A stretch of DNA of 62,738 nucleotides from Alistipes sp. (GCA_021202985.1 JAJQCA010000066.1:1-62738); one strand, 5' to 3'. Counted from the first letter of the stretch, positions 18,133 to 27,702 are shown. Notes: a model not told the origin generated them from the sequence alone. Numbers and translations: made by a program.

Positions 18133-18891
18133 ATGGCGGAAGTGTGTAACGCGAACGAACAGCTCGTCTACGCGAAAAACAGCCTCGTGACGGACAATGT
18201 GATGCACTATTGCCCGGGATGCAGCCACGGCACCATACATAAAGTGATTGCGGAGGTGGTATCGGAAATGGGCCTTGAAAACAGGTGTATCGGGGTCTCG
18301 CCCGTAGGGTGCTCAGTGTTGGCTTACAACTATATCGATATCGACTGGGCCGAGTCGGCGCACGGCCGCGCCTGCGCGGTGGCGACCGGCATCAAGCGGG
18401 TCTGCCCGGACAAGATGGTTTTTACCTATCAGGGCGACGGCGACCTGGCGGCCATCGGTACCGGCGAAACGATACATGCCTGCAACCGCGGGGAAAACAT
18501 AACGGTCATCTATGTGAATAACGCCATTTACGGGATGACGGGGGGCCAGATGTCGCCCACCACCCTCCCGGGTATGGTGACTGCGACCAGCCCGCAGGGC
18601 CGCGATGTTAAACTCCACGGCTATCCCTACAAAATCGGCGACATGGTAGCCATGCTCGACGGCGTATGTTACGTCACGCGGCAGGCGGTCAATTCCCCGG
18701 CGAACGTCCGCAAGGCCAAAAAGGCGGTACGAACCGCGTTCGAGAACTCTATGGCGGGCAAGGGCCTGTCGCTTGTGGAGTTCGTGGCAACGTGCAGCAG
18801 CGGGTGGAAACTTACCCCCGTGGCCGCCAACCGGTGGATGGAGGAGAACCTCCTGCCGGCCTACCCCCTCGGGGACATTAAGAACGTTTAA
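18133..18891 (+). CDS. 2-oxoacid:ferredoxin oxidoreductase beta subunit (TPP-binding)
   Basis: A 252-aa thiamine diphosphate-binding subunit. Y-C-P-G-C-S-H-G-T-I-H near residue 30 and the TPP motif G-D-G-D-L-A-A-I-G near 102, followed by N-N-A-I-Y-G-M-T-G-G-Q, are diagnostic. It starts three bases after the alpha subunit and is followed by gamma after six bases. Together they form the catalytic core of the complex in the cytosol. Confidence 0.95.
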   Translation: MAEVCNANEQLVYAKNSLVTDNVMHYCPGCSHGTIHKVIAEVVSEMGLENRCIGVSPVGCSVLAYNYIDIDWAESAHGRACAVATGIKRVCPDKMVFTYQGDGDLAAIGTGETIHACNRGENITVIYVNNAIYGMTGGQMSPTTLPGMVTATSPQGRDVKLHGYPYKIGDMVAMLDGVCYVTRQAVNSPANVRKAKKAVRTAFENSMAGKGLSLVEFVATCSSGWKLTPVAANRWMEENLLPAYPLGDIKNV

Positions 18892-18897
18892 ACTGCG

Positions 18898-19449
18898 ATG
18901 GGAACCATGAAAGAGGAGATTATCATAGCGGGGTTCGGCGGACAGGGCGTGCTGTCCATGGGCAAGATACTGGCATACAGCGGGGTCATGCAGGATTACG
19001 AGGTGAGTTGGATGCCCTCGTACGGTCCGGAGATGCGCGGCGGCACGGCCAACGTGACGGTAATACTGAGCGACAGCCCCATAAGTTCCCCCATCGCGCA
19101 CGACTTCGACACGGCCATACTGCTCAACCAGCAGAGCATGGACAAGTTCGAACCGATGATAAAACCGGGCGGCTTGCTGATATACGACCCGAACGGTATT
19201 GTCCACCCCCCTACCCGCACGGATATCGACGTATACGTGCTCGAAGCCACTGAGGAGTGTGCCCGGCGGGGTAATACCCGGCTGTTCAATACCATGATGC
19301 TCGGCGGTTACCTGAAGGTTCGCCCGGCCATAACGGTGGAGAGCGCCTTCCGGGGGCTGAAAAAATCCCTCCCCGAAAGGGCGTGGAAATCGCTTCCCGA
19401 CAACGAAGCCGCAATAGTTTCAGGAATGGAACTGATAAGGAAAAGTTGA
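18898..19449 (+). CDS. 2-oxoacid:ferredoxin oxidoreductase gamma subunit
   Basis: A 183-aa gamma subunit. The signature I-A-G-F-G-G-Q-G-V-L is at residues 10-19, followed by S-W-M-P-S-Y-G-P-E-M-R-G-G-T-A-N and the final L-P-D-N-E-A-A. It completes the four-subunit set (delta, alpha, beta, gamma). An ATG nine bases further in is an alternative start. A strong terminator follows. Confidence 0.95.
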   Translation: MGTMKEEIIIAGFGGQGVLSMGKILAYSGVMQDYEVSWMPSYGPEMRGGTANVTVILSDSPISSPIAHDFDTAILLNQQSMDKFEPMIKPGGLLIYDPNGIVHPPTRTDIDVYVLEATEECARRGNTRLFNTMMLGGYLKVRPAITVESAFRGLKKSLPERAWKSLPDNEAAIVSGMELIRKS

Positions 19450-19465
19450 CGGATGGTAACAGTTA

Positions 19466-19504
19466 ACAATCAGGCCGGTCCTTTTTTGGGACCGGCCTGA
19501 TTGT
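19466..19504. terminator. Bidirectional terminator between convergent genes
   Basis: A perfect 16-bp stem (19466-19481 with 19489-19504) closes a T-rich loop between the plus-strand oxidoreductase operon and the minus-strand outer-membrane gene. It serves the plus strand best. Confidence 0.85.
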
Positions 19505-19632
19505 AATTTGTATGGCCCCCAATTCCTGAACCGATGCTATGAACACATAATGGCAGGCTCTAAGTTTCCCGTAATTCACCCGAGAACCGAACCGTGACGA
19601 CCCTTATCTAATAAAAGCAGCCACCCGTTGGG

Positions 19633-21474
19633 CTAATCGTAGCTCACCACATCCGGGACCGTTGGCAGGAAGCGGTCGTACATGACCCGCTGTTCCGAAC
19701 CGACGTTGAACCACTGGTTCTTCTGGAAGCCGCCCTTACCGAGCGCCGCTCCTATCTTTATCTCTATGGCGCTGAAGGTGAGCCGCTCGTTTTTAAGCCT
19801 TACCCCTACCCCGAAGGTGTTGTAGAAGCTGTTGCGGAAGATGTTGTTGTTGTTACCGATGGTGGCGAAGTCGGCCCAGCCGAAAACCGCCACCCGGAAG
19901 CCGACCGGCTTGTAGGGAGTGAAGAAAACGCTCTCGGTGTTCAGCACCGACCGTACACGACCCACACTCCACTCGCGAATGGTTCGCGGTCCGTGCTCTT
20001 TCGTGAACCTTACCACCTCGTTGCTACCCGTGCCGCGGTTCCAACCCCGGGTATGGTTAAGGGTAACAAATTGACGCAGGCTACTGCGCCCCACTTTGAA
20101 GAGGTTCGAATACCATTTGAACTCTACGTCCAGCGCACTTTGCCACAGTTTACCGTCGTTCCTTCCTATGAAGGTTCCCACGTCGACGCCCGCCCGGAAA
20201 AAGCCGAGCCGGTGGAATCCCCCTTTATGAAGGCTCAGGCCGACGTAGTAGTCGTCGCGGAACTCCCCCCAGTTGTATCCGCCGGTAAGTTCGGCGCGGT
20301 ACCCGGCGGCAAGGTACTCCTGAAAGCCGTAACCGTATATCATATTGGCCGCGTAGAATTTTTCGCGGTACAGCCCCAGCCCGAACACTATCCGGTTGTG
20401 GTTGTTGAAATAGGTATTGTAGTCCGCAGTCGAAGGGGGACGCTCGTGATGGAAAGCGTAAGAATAACGCCCTGTGAAGTAGATGCTGGAATTTATGTTT
20501 TTCAGGTGGAGCGACTTACCGGTCCAGAAGTCGAAGGTGGTCCGTTTCAGGAATTCCGTGTTGTCGAGGTAGAGCATATAGTAGTCCAGCCGGTCGTGGC
20601 TGGCGGCGAACCCGAGTTCGTAGTCGGTGGGGTTGATGAAGTTTTTATAGACGCTCCCCTGGAATATCCGGTCGTAGAAAAAAGCCCCGGCATAGAAGTC
20701 GGCCTCGTAGAAACTGCCCATAATATTGGGGATGTTGTACTCCCCTCCGATACCCTTGTATTCCCGGCGGTGGCGGTCGAAATTGGTCAGTATCCCGAGA
20801 TGGTTCCCGGTTCCCAGTACATTGTCGTCGTAGACCCTCAGCATCGACCTGCCCCGCGAGCGGAACCGCCCGTCGATACCTATGCTCCACTTGTCGCGGG
20901 TATGGATTACCACATCCACCAGCATCGAATCGTGTGGGTTCGGAATTATCTCGAACGTGACCTCCGCCATATACGGGCGGTAGAGCAGTATCTGCTTATT
21001 GTTGACGAGCTGCTGGGCGTCTATCCGGTCGCCGGTGCGGAACAGCAGGTCGCGGCGTATCACCTTGCGTCGGGTCAGGACGTGGGTGTTGTTCAGGTGC
21101 TTCTTCAGCTTGTTGTTAGACTGGTCATATACGGCGGCCCGGTCGAGCTCGATATTGGCGATGGTCCTGCCCTGGTAAAGTTCGAAATACCGGCTCTCGT
21201 CTACGAACCGCCCGGTATAGGTCGTATCCACCTGGCGGCGGAACAGCGTACTGTACAGGACGCTGGGGAAACCCCTGCGCGTGGTTTTGCTTCGCAGGCT
21301 GTCGTAGAACCTCTCGGTGCGCTCCGAGTCGGGTATGTAGTCCACATCTATTGTGCGGTTGACGATATTCGTAGCGGCCGGCATCGGCCTGTCGCGCCGC
21401 CGCTCGGCCTGGCCGTAAAGGGCCTGTACTGTCATAAGGAAAACCGCAACTCCGATGTAGAATTTCATACCCAT
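19633..21474 (-). CDS. BamA/TamA-like outer-membrane beta-barrel protein
   Basis: A 613-aa outer-membrane protein of the Omp85-like group. A signal peptide (ending L-Y-G-Q, near residue 22) is followed by a POTRA-like region at about 95-190 (G-R-T-I-A-N-I-E-L-D then L-L-F-R-T-G-D-R-I-D, a typical POTRA turn). The rest is a predicted beta barrel with many alternating aromatic strands. The C-terminus is polar rather than a classical aromatic end. Its substrate is unknown. Start could also be at the second Met (residue 3). It lies alone between the oxidoreductase and Rnf operons. Confidence 0.75.
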   Translation of the reverse strand: MGMKFYIGVAVFLMTVQALYGQAERRRDRPMPAATNIVNRTIDVDYIPDSERTERFYDSLRSKTTRRGFPSVLYSTLFRRQVDTTYTGRFVDESRYFELYQGRTIANIELDRAAVYDQSNNKLKKHLNNTHVLTRRKVIRRDLLFRTGDRIDAQQLVNNKQILLYRPYMAEVTFEIIPNPHDSMLVDVVIHTRDKWSIGIDGRFRSRGRSMLRVYDDNVLGTGNHLGILTNFDRHRREYKGIGGEYNIPNIMGSFYEADFYAGAFFYDRIFQGSVYKNFINPTDYELGFAASHDRLDYYMLYLDNTEFLKRTTFDFWTGKSLHLKNINSSIYFTGRYSYAFHHERPPSTADYNTYFNNHNRIVFGLGLYREKFYAANMIYGYGFQEYLAAGYRAELTGGYNWGEFRDDYYVGLSLHKGGFHRLGFFRAGVDVGTFIGRNDGKLWQSALDVEFKWYSNLFKVGRSSLRQFVTLNHTRGWNRGTGSNEVVRFTKEHGPRTIREWSVGRVRSVLNTESVFFTPYKPVGFRVAVFGWADFATIGNNNNIFRNSFYNTFGVGVRLKNERLTFSAIEIKIGAALGKGGFQKNQWFNVGSEQRVMYDRFLPTVPDVVSYD

Positions 21475-21576
21475 GTCCTTTTCAAAGATACGGAATTATC
21501 GCAAGTCGGATACCAAACCGGCGGCTGAAATAATCCAGCCGCCGGTTTTTATCGTTATATCCATCCCGAAGGGTGG

Positions 21577-22149
21577 TTATACAAGACCCGAAAATCCCAT
21601 AAACGCCATCGCGAGTATACCCGCGGTGACCAGCGCAACCGGCACTCCGCGCATTGCTTTCGGCAAATCCTCCAACTCCAGTTTCTCCCTCAGCCCGGCG
21701 AACAGCACGATGGCAAGGGTAAAACCGATTGCCGTCGAAACTGAGAATACCACCGACTCAAGGAGATTGAACTCCTTCTGCACCAACAGAATCGCCACCC
21801 CGAGCACAGCGCAGTTTGTCGTAATCAACGGCAGGAACACCCCGAGGGCCTGGTAAAGAGGGGGGCTGACCTTCTTAAGGATAATCTCCACCATCTGTAC
21901 CAGCGCGGCTATCACAAGGATAAATACGATAGTCTGCATAAAGCCGATGCCGAGCGGTATCAGTACGTAGTATTGCAGAAGGTAAGCCGCAATGGAGGCT
22001 ATCGCCATTACAAACGTCACGGCAGCTCCCATGCCGACCGATGTTCCCACCTTGCTCGACACACCCAGGAACGGGCAGATGCCGAGGAATTGCGCAAGGA
22101 CTATATTGTTTACGAATATGGAGCCGATAATTATGATAAAGTATTCCAT
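21577..22149 (-). CDS. rnfA: Rnf complex subunit RnfA
   Basis: A 190-aa integral membrane subunit with six predicted transmembrane helices and the early [19 protein letters not shown] motif, whose Cys is part of the membrane Fe site shared with RnfE. It is the last gene of the rseC-rnfB-C-D-G-E-A operon and starts two bases after rnfE. The complex couples ferredoxin oxidation and NAD+ reduction to ion transport. Confidence 0.97.
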   Translation of the reverse strand: MEYFIIIIGSIFVNNIVLAQFLGICPFLGVSSKVGTSVGMGAAVTFVMAIASIAAYLLQYYVLIPLGIGFMQTIVFILVIAALVQMVEIILKKVSPPLYQALGVFLPLITTNCAVLGVAILLVQKEFNLLESVVFSVSTAIGFTLAIVLFAGLREKLELEDLPKAMRGVPVALVTAGILAMAFMGFSGLV

Positions 22150-22151
22150 AC

Positions 22152-22739
22152 CTATTTACTTTTTGCAGTCAGTTTGTTGAATATCACCAGCAGGTAGCCG
22201 AGGGCTATGAACGCTCCGGGAGCCAGCACAAACAGCAATATACCGTCGCCCTCAATGAAACTGTAACCGAACAGCGCGCCTGTGCCGAGCAGTTCCCTTA
22301 CCGCACCCAGCGCCGTGAGAGCGAGGGTGAAGCCGATGCCGATTCCAAGCCCGTCCAGTGCCGAGTCGAAAATCGAGTTCTTCGAGGCGAACGCCTCGGC
22401 GCGGCCGAGGATAATACAGTTCACCACAATAAGCGGAATGAACACCCCGAGGGTTTTATACAGCTCACCCATGAAGGCCTCCATACAAAGCTGGAGCACC
22501 GTAACCAGCGAGGCTATGACGACTATGTACGCCGGGATGCGAACCTTCCCGGGAATGAAATTCTTCACCGACGAGATCAGGATGTTGGACATCACCAGCA
22601 CGAACATCGTGGCCGCACCCATACCCAGGCCGTTCACCGCCGAAGAAGTCGTCCCCAGGGTGGGACACATACCCAGCAGCAGTACGAAAACGGGGTTATC
22701 TTTGATTATCCCCTTTGTAAATATGGCTAACTTATTCAT
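22152..22739 (-). CDS. rnfE: Rnf complex subunit RnfE
   Basis: A 195-aa membrane subunit, paralogous to RnfA, with six predicted helices. The motif [16 protein letters not shown] carries the conserved Cys pairing with that of RnfA. It lies 15 bases after rnfG and two before rnfA. Confidence 0.97.
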   Translation of the reverse strand: MNKLAIFTKGIIKDNPVFVLLLGMCPTLGTTSSAVNGLGMGAATMFVLVMSNILISSVKNFIPGKVRIPAYIVVIASLVTVLQLCMEAFMGELYKTLGVFIPLIVVNCIILGRAEAFASKNSIFDSALDGLGIGIGFTLALTALGAVRELLGTGALFGYSFIEGDGILLFVLAPGAFIALGYLLVIFNKLTAKSK

Positions 22740-22754
22740 CGCTTTCCTGTTCGT

Positions 22755-23789
22755 TTACCGGTTACTCATATATTCCTGAAACACCTTGTAGGCACCCGAC
22801 ACCGCATCCACGTAGGCCTGCGAGGTAATAGACGAGCCGCTTATCCCGTCCACATCGCCGCCCTCGTAACGGAACAGCAGTTTCATGCTGCCCGGGTCGC
22901 GGCCGATAAAGCTGGCCCGGAGCGGGTTATCCCCGTCGCCGATAACGGCCCCGTAATCCTCAGATTCCATCTGTTCTATTACGCTTATGTCCAGTACCGT
23001 TCCGTCCGGTGAGAAACTCACGAGCATCCTTATCGGGGCGTTGTAACCCTCCGAAACGCTCTCCACGGCCACCCATAGCAGTTCTCCGGCGTGGGTACCG
23101 TGATAAACCCTGTAACTTTTCGCACCCGCTTCGACCATCACGGCCTCCCCGGCCGGGGAGTTGTCGGGTATCGTCCCGGTAACCGGCAGGTAGTCCGCTA
23201 TATCCGGTCCGGCCTGCTCCTCACCCAGAGCTACCGTACGGTAGGCGGCGTAGGCTCTCTCCACAGCGTCGGTATAAGCGCGCGAGGAGATGGTCGAAGC
23301 CGTAATCGCGTCAATATCGCCGCCGTCTTTAGTTACTTTCATCACGAGGTCGGCCGGGTTGCGGCCCTTGAAACTTACCAGCACGGGGTTGTTATCATCG
23401 GCTATCTTGCTGCCCAGCCCCGGGGTTTCGCTGTGCTCGAGCACCTCGATATTGTAGATGTCCCCGCCCGCCTCGAAACCGACCATCATGCGTATATCAC
23501 CGCTGTATCCCTTGCGGGTAATGGTTTCCACCGCGTAACCTGACGGCACTCCGCCGCTTCGGCCGGTGTATACTTTTATGGGCAGGTTGTTCACCTCCAC
23601 CGTTACGGTGTCGGTCGCCGGGTTATTGTCGAACGGCGGCAACACGCCCTCGAGGGCTTCGAGGGTCTTCGCGCTCTTAGACTGTTCGATGGCGTCCTTG
23701 GTCATGCTGTAAACCATGCTGAGCGCCCCTGCCGAGATGAGGGTTATCACCAGCAGGGTAAGTATCATATTCTTGAGCGTACTCTCCAT
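22755..23789 (-). CDS. rnfG: Rnf complex subunit RnfG with two FMN-binding domains
   Basis: A periplasm-facing flavoprotein subunit with one N-terminal transmembrane helix (about residues 8-28). RnfG normally has one FMN-binding domain of roughly 200 aa. This one is 344 aa and carries two in tandem. The first (about 75-185) ends in D-A-I-T-A-S-T-I-S-S with T166 at the flavinylated position. The second (about 225-340) ends in D-G-I-S-G-S-S-I-T-S, with Ser320 in place of Thr. Both have matching N-P-...-F-x-G-R-(N/D)-P blocks, so they arose by duplication. Whether both bind FMN cannot be told from sequence. It is between rnfD and rnfE. Confidence 0.92.
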   Translation of the reverse strand: MESTLKNMILTLLVITLISAGALSMVYSMTKDAIEQSKSAKTLEALEGVLPPFDNNPATDTVTVEVNNLPIKVYTGRSGGVPSGYAVETITRKGYSGDIRMMVGFEAGGDIYNIEVLEHSETPGLGSKIADDNNPVLVSFKGRNPADLVMKVTKDGGDIDAITASTISSRAYTDAVERAYAAYRTVALGEEQAGPDIADYLPVTGTIPDNSPAGEAVMVEAGAKSYRVYHGTHAGELLWVAVESVSEGYNAPIRMLVSFSPDGTVLDISVIEQMESEDYGAVIGDGDNPLRASFIGRDPGSMKLLFRYEGGDVDGISGSSITSQAYVDAVSGAYKVFQEYMSNR

Positions 23790-23795
23790 ATCCGG

Positions 23796-24776
23796 TTACT
23801 GTTTTGCGGGCTGCCCGAAACGCCTCGGGCGCATGTATTTATTGATAAGCGGCACGACCGCGTTCATTATAAGTATCGCGAACGAGATACCCTCGGGATA
23901 GGCTCCCCAGGTACGTATCAGGATGGTAATGATTCCTATGCCCGCGCCGTAGGCTATCATCCCGTTCTTGCTCATAGGCGAGGTGGCGTAGTCCGTGGCC
24001 ATGAAAATCGCACCCAACAGGGCTCCGCCCGTCAGGATATGGAACAGCGGATCGGCATACGTGTCGGGGTTCACGCCCCACAGGATGGCTGCGAATGCGG
24101 CCATCGAACCCAGTACGGCCACCGGGATGTGCCACGTTATTACCCTGCGCAGCAGCATATAACCGAACCCGAGTATCAAAGCCAATGCCGCTATTTCACC
24201 GAGCGAGCCGCCGTGCAGGCCGTAGAGCAGGTTGCCGTACGATATCTCGGGCATCAGTTCGCTGAGCGGCTGGCCGTTCTTCACGGCCTCCTTCAGGAAC
24301 GCCAGCGGCGTGGCTCCCGACATGGCGTCGATCCCTTCCGGCGCCGGGAACGTTGTCATCGCCACGGGAAACGACAGCAGCAGGAACACCCTGCCCACCA
24401 ACGCGGGGTTGAACGGGTTGCGGCCCAGCCCCCCGAAGGTCATCTTGCCGACACCGATAGCCACCAGCGCCCCGAGTACCACCAGCCACAACGGGATTGA
24501 CACCGGCAAGTTGAACGCCAGCAGGACTCCCGTCACCACCGCCGACAGGTCGCCGACGGTCGGCCGGCCGCCGAGCATGAAACGTTGTATAACGTATTCG
24601 AAAACGACGCAGGCCGCAACGCTTACTGCCGTCACGACCAGCACCTGTATCCCGTAAATCACCGTGGCCACCGCCAGCGCAGGTACGAGCGCCACGAGCA
24701 CGTCCCTCATCAGGGTGGTGGTCGTGTAGCTGTCGTGCACATGCGGCGACGGGGCGACAATTAGTTTCTTCTCCAT
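23796..24776 (-). CDS. rnfD: Rnf complex subunit RnfD
   Basis: A 326-aa membrane subunit with several predicted helices. Covalent FMN attachment is expected at T156 in the S-G-A-T motif (A-M-S-G-A-T-P-L). The start P-S-P-H-V-H-D and the G-G-L-G-R-N-P-F-N-P-A-L-V-G-R-V segment are typical. It lies six bases before rnfG and 54 after rnfC. Confidence 0.96.
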   Translation of the reverse strand: MEKKLIVAPSPHVHDSYTTTTLMRDVLVALVPALAVATVIYGIQVLVVTAVSVAACVVFEYVIQRFMLGGRPTVGDLSAVVTGVLLAFNLPVSIPLWLVVLGALVAIGVGKMTFGGLGRNPFNPALVGRVFLLLSFPVAMTTFPAPEGIDAMSGATPLAFLKEAVKNGQPLSELMPEISYGNLLYGLHGGSLGEIAALALILGFGYMLLRRVITWHIPVAVLGSMAAFAAILWGVNPDTYADPLFHILTGGALLGAIFMATDYATSPMSKNGMIAYGAGIGIITILIRTWGAYPEGISFAILIMNAVVPLINKYMRPRRFGQPAKQ

Positions 24777-24830
24777 TTACCGTACGGTTTATTCTTTGCT
24801 TGAATTGTTTACTGTTAATAGTTTGGATGG

Positions 24831-26165
24831 TTAGCTTTTACGTGCGCGGATAATTTTCATTACCTCGCCTTTGCCGAGCCTTATGTAGTCCAGCAGCGGC
24901 AGCGATGCGGGGCAGGTGAACGAACAGGAGCCGCACTCTATGCAGTCCGGCGCGTAATACTCCTCCATTTCAGGGAAAAGGTTTCTCACGCCTAACTTAT
25001 AAAGTATGTAAGGCTCCAGGCCCATAGGGCAGACCTCCACGCACTTGGCGCATTTAATACACGCCTCGGGGGCGCGGCGCACCGCCTCCGCGCCGTCCAT
25101 AATCAGGATGCCCGAGGTGCCTTTTGTTACGGGACTGTCGGGGTTAGACATGGCGCGCCCCATCATGGGACCGCCGCCGATTACCTTCCCGGCACTTCCG
25201 GGAAGCCCGCCGCAATAAGCGATAAGGGAACTTACCGGGGTCCCTACCCTTACTTTGAGGTTGGACGGTTTGCCGAGGCCTTTGCCCGTAACGGTCACAA
25301 TCCTCTCCACCAGCGGTTTGTTCTTTACCACCGCCTCGTAAACGGCCACCGCCGTACCCACGTTCTGCACCACCACGCCCACATCGAGCGGCAGGCCGCC
25401 CGAGGGCACTTCGCGCCCGGTAACGGCCGCGATAAGCTGCTTCTCCCCGCCCTGCGGGTATTTTACCTTCAGCGGCACGACCTCGATGGCCGGGTCGCCC
25501 GAAGCCAGCACGGTAAGGTGGTTTATAGCGTCCGGTTTATTGTTCTCTATCCCGATATACGATTTGGTAACTCCGAGGGCCTTGGCCAGCAGACGAATAC
25601 CTTCGAGCAGCTCTTCGCCCATCTCCAACATAACCCGGTGGTCGGCCGTGAGGTAAGGTTCGCACTCCACGCCGTTTATAACGAGATATTCCGCCTTTTT
25701 GCCCGGGGGCACCGACAGCTTAACCTGCGTGGGGAACGTCGCGCCGCCCATGCCCACTATTCCGGCCGCGGCGATGCGTTTGACAATCTCCGCCCCGTCA
25801 AGGGAAGGGTCCGCCTTGCGGAACCCGCCGGTGCGGTCAATTCCGTCCTCCCACTCATCGCCTTCCACCTTGATGGTTACCGCCGGCCGGCGGATATTAC
25901 CCGCATCGGCCACATTGTCCACCGATACCACGGTGCCCGACACGGACGAATGGATATTGGCCGATACGAAGCCGGCAGCCGACGCGATAAGCTGCCCGGC
26001 TTTCACCTTGTCGCCCTTGGCCACCTGCACGGCCGCCGGGGCGCCTATATGCTGCGACAGCGGAATGACGACCGTTTCCGGCAACGGGAACACCTCGATG
26101 GCCGCCTCGCGGCTGAGTTTATTGTCGTGGGGATGCACGCCCCCTTTTCTGAATGTTCTTAACAT
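24831..26165 (-). CDS. rnfC: Rnf complex subunit RnfC
   Basis: A 444-aa peripheral subunit that exchanges electrons with NAD. It opens with F-R-K-G-G-V-H-P and has a G-I-V-G-M-G-G-A-T-F-P-T motif near residue 135 (FMN/NAD-binding fold), then V-I-N-G-V-E-C-E-P-Y-L. Two [4Fe-4S] motifs lie near the C-terminus: C-I-K-C-A-K-C-V-E-V-C-P and C-I-E-C-G-S-C-S-F-T-C-P. Length and motifs are normal. Confidence 0.97.
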   Translation of the reverse strand: MLRTFRKGGVHPHDNKLSREAAIEVFPLPETVVIPLSQHIGAPAAVQVAKGDKVKAGQLIASAAGFVSANIHSSVSGTVVSVDNVADAGNIRRPAVTIKVEGDEWEDGIDRTGGFRKADPSLDGAEIVKRIAAAGIVGMGGATFPTQVKLSVPPGKKAEYLVINGVECEPYLTADHRVMLEMGEELLEGIRLLAKALGVTKSYIGIENNKPDAINHLTVLASGDPAIEVVPLKVKYPQGGEKQLIAAVTGREVPSGGLPLDVGVVVQNVGTAVAVYEAVVKNKPLVERIVTVTGKGLGKPSNLKVRVGTPVSSLIAYCGGLPGSAGKVIGGGPMMGRAMSNPDSPVTKGTSGILIMDGAEAVRRAPEACIKCAKCVEVCPMGLEPYILYKLGVRNLFPEMEEYYAPDCIECGSCSFTCPASLPLLDYIRLGKGEVMKIIRARKS

Positions 26166-26176
26166 AACTTGCTCGT

Positions 26177-27151
26177 TTATGCTTGTTGAACGGCTTTGTC
26201 TCCCGCCTCCCCGCCTACCGGGCCGACCGGAATCCCGTCGGTTTTCGAAGTGGCCTTGGGGGCCGTCTGCTCCCGGACTTTAACGGCTACCCCGTCACCG
26301 CCCTTATCGCCACCCGCGGGCGCCTCCTTTTTCGGAGGGAAGTTCACCTCCTCGATTGCCGAGGTCGGGCATTCGGGTACGCACTTGCGGCACAGCCGGC
26401 ACTTGCAGGGATCGATATAGGCCAGGTTGTTCTCCACCGTGATGGCCTCGAACGGGCAGATTTTGGCGCACTTGCCGCACGCGATGCACGATACCGTGCA
26501 GAGCTTGCGCGAAACCGCACCCTTATCGCGGTTGACGCAACTTACGTATACCCGTCGGTTTTTCGGCCCTTTCTTGCGCAGTTCTATAATGGTCCGCGGG
26601 CAGGCCTTGACGCAGGCCCCGCAGGCGGTGCACTTTTCGGCGTCCACCTCGGGCAGCCCCGTGGCCGGGTTGACCGCTATCGCGTCGAAGTTACAAACCA
26701 CAACGCAATCGCCTTTGCCGAGGCAGCCGTAGTTGCAACCCGTCTCGCCGCTGTACAGTGAATTTTCCACCGCACACGAGGGCGCGCCGTCGTAATCGCT
26801 GATACGCGGACGCTTGTCGCAGGCGCCGCCGCACCGTACCTCGGCCACTTGCGGCTCCTTCTCCGGAGCGGATTTACCGAGATAGTCGGCCACACGTTTC
26901 ATCGTATCCGTACCCCCCACCGGACAGTAAAGCGACGAAATGTCGTCCTGCTTTACCAGCGCGTCCGCAAGGCCCCGGCAGCCCGGGTAGCCGCATCCGC
27001 CGCAGTTGGCCAGCGGCAACATGGCCTCCACATCGTCGATGCGGGGGTCTTCGTAGACATGGAACTTTTTGGCCACGAAAAACAGCACTACCGCCGCCAC
27101 CACACCCAACAGGCACAGCGTCAGTATGGTGTATATAAGAATCTGGCTCAT
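26177..27151 (-). CDS. rnfB: Rnf complex subunit RnfB
   Basis: A 324-aa ferredoxin-like subunit accepting electrons from soluble ferredoxin. One transmembrane helix (about 5-27) is followed by an Fe-S domain (N-C-G-G-C-G-Y-P-G-C-R-G and a Cys some 18 residues later). Several ferredoxin motifs follow, including C-T-A-C-G-A-C-V-K-A-C-P, C-I-A-C-G-K-C-A-K-I-C-P and C-R-L-C-R-K-C-V-P-E-C-P. The last 45 residues are a low-complexity Pro/Gly/Lys tail. Its ATG overlaps the rseC stop (ATGA). Confidence 0.97.
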   Translation of the reverse strand: MSQILIYTILTLCLLGVVAAVVLFFVAKKFHVYEDPRIDDVEAMLPLANCGGCGYPGCRGLADALVKQDDISSLYCPVGGTDTMKRVADYLGKSAPEKEPQVAEVRCGGACDKRPRISDYDGAPSCAVENSLYSGETGCNYGCLGKGDCVVVCNFDAIAVNPATGLPEVDAEKCTACGACVKACPRTIIELRKKGPKNRRVYVSCVNRDKGAVSRKLCTVSCIACGKCAKICPFEAITVENNLAYIDPCKCRLCRKCVPECPTSAIEEVNFPPKKEAPAGGDKGGDGVAVKVREQTAPKATSKTDGIPVGPVGGEAGDKAVQQA

Positions 27152-27567
27152 TTAAGCTTATTTATTTTAAAAACTATTTCACTCTCTATATGTTTCCTGA
27201 AAAAATAAAGACAGATATAGTAAATCCCCACCGCCCCGAGCGACAGCAGGCCTGCCGCGACTTCGCCCGCTCCGGCCCCAAGAAGCGCCAGCAGGGCGGC
27301 AAGCAGCACCATGAAGGGGACCACGTAGGCCAGCAGGACGGCCTTTACGCCCATCCCCCGACCGACGGCCACTTCGACCTGCTCTCCTATTTCATAGATT
27401 TCCGGATGCTCCGTAACGACGGATATAACCTTATCCTCCGTGTCGCTCACCACGCAAATGGCCGCGGCCTTGCAGGAGGAGCAGGCGCTCTCGGGCGTGA
27501 CAGCGACGTCGACGCGGTTACCCACGATATCGAATATCAGCCCGTTATGTCGTATTTCGTTCTTCAA
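27148..27567 (-). CDS. rseC: SoxR-reducing/RseC family membrane protein
   Basis: A small two-helix membrane protein heading the Rnf operon, as is usual in Bacteroidales. The cysteine cluster A-C-S-S-C-K-A-A-A-I-C lies near residue 30 and two transmembrane helices at about 75-120. I place the start at the TTG at 27565-27567, giving the family-like beginning K-N-E-I-R-H-N-G (139 aa). The longer frame from 27603 would begin inside a -7 promoter box at 27593-27600 and is unlikely. It overlaps rnfB by four bases. Confidence 0.85.
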   Translation of the reverse strand: MKNEIRHNGLIFDIVGNRVDVAVTPESACSSCKAAAICVVSDTEDKVISVVTEHPEIYEIGEQVEVAVGRGMGVKAVLLAYVVPFMVLLAALLALLGAGAGEVAAGLLSLGAVGIYYICLYFFRKHIESEIVFKINKLK

Positions 27568-27592
27568 CGGCCAGGTTTGGATTAGTCCGGCG

Positions 27593-27600
27593 CAAATATA
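27593..27600 (-). promoter_or_regulatory. Bacteroidetes -7 box (TATATTTG) for the Rnf operon
   Basis: An exact TAnnTTTG match on the minus strand, 26 bases before the TTG start chosen for rseC. It supports that start and a single promoter for the seven-gene operon. No clear -33 box is seen. Confidence 0.5.
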
Positions 27601-27643
27601 CAAACTTTCTGCCTATTAGCTACCTGCAAAAACGTTCAAAAAC

Positions 27644-27675
27644 CTCGAAAAAAGAAGGCATCCCGCAAGATGCCT
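27644..27675 (-). terminator. Terminator of nadE
   Basis: Read on the minus strand, a 7-bp stem (27669-27675 with 27656-27662) is followed by TC and a run of six T. It lies 28 bases past the nadE stop. Confidence 0.75.
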
Positions 27676-27702
27676 CCCCGACCACAACCCCGTGGGCCGG
27701 TA

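Noticed and set aside
19993-21528. 511-residue plus-strand frame opposite the BamA-like gene
   Set aside because: It has no family features and lies fully antisense to a gene with a signal peptide and a beta-barrel pattern.
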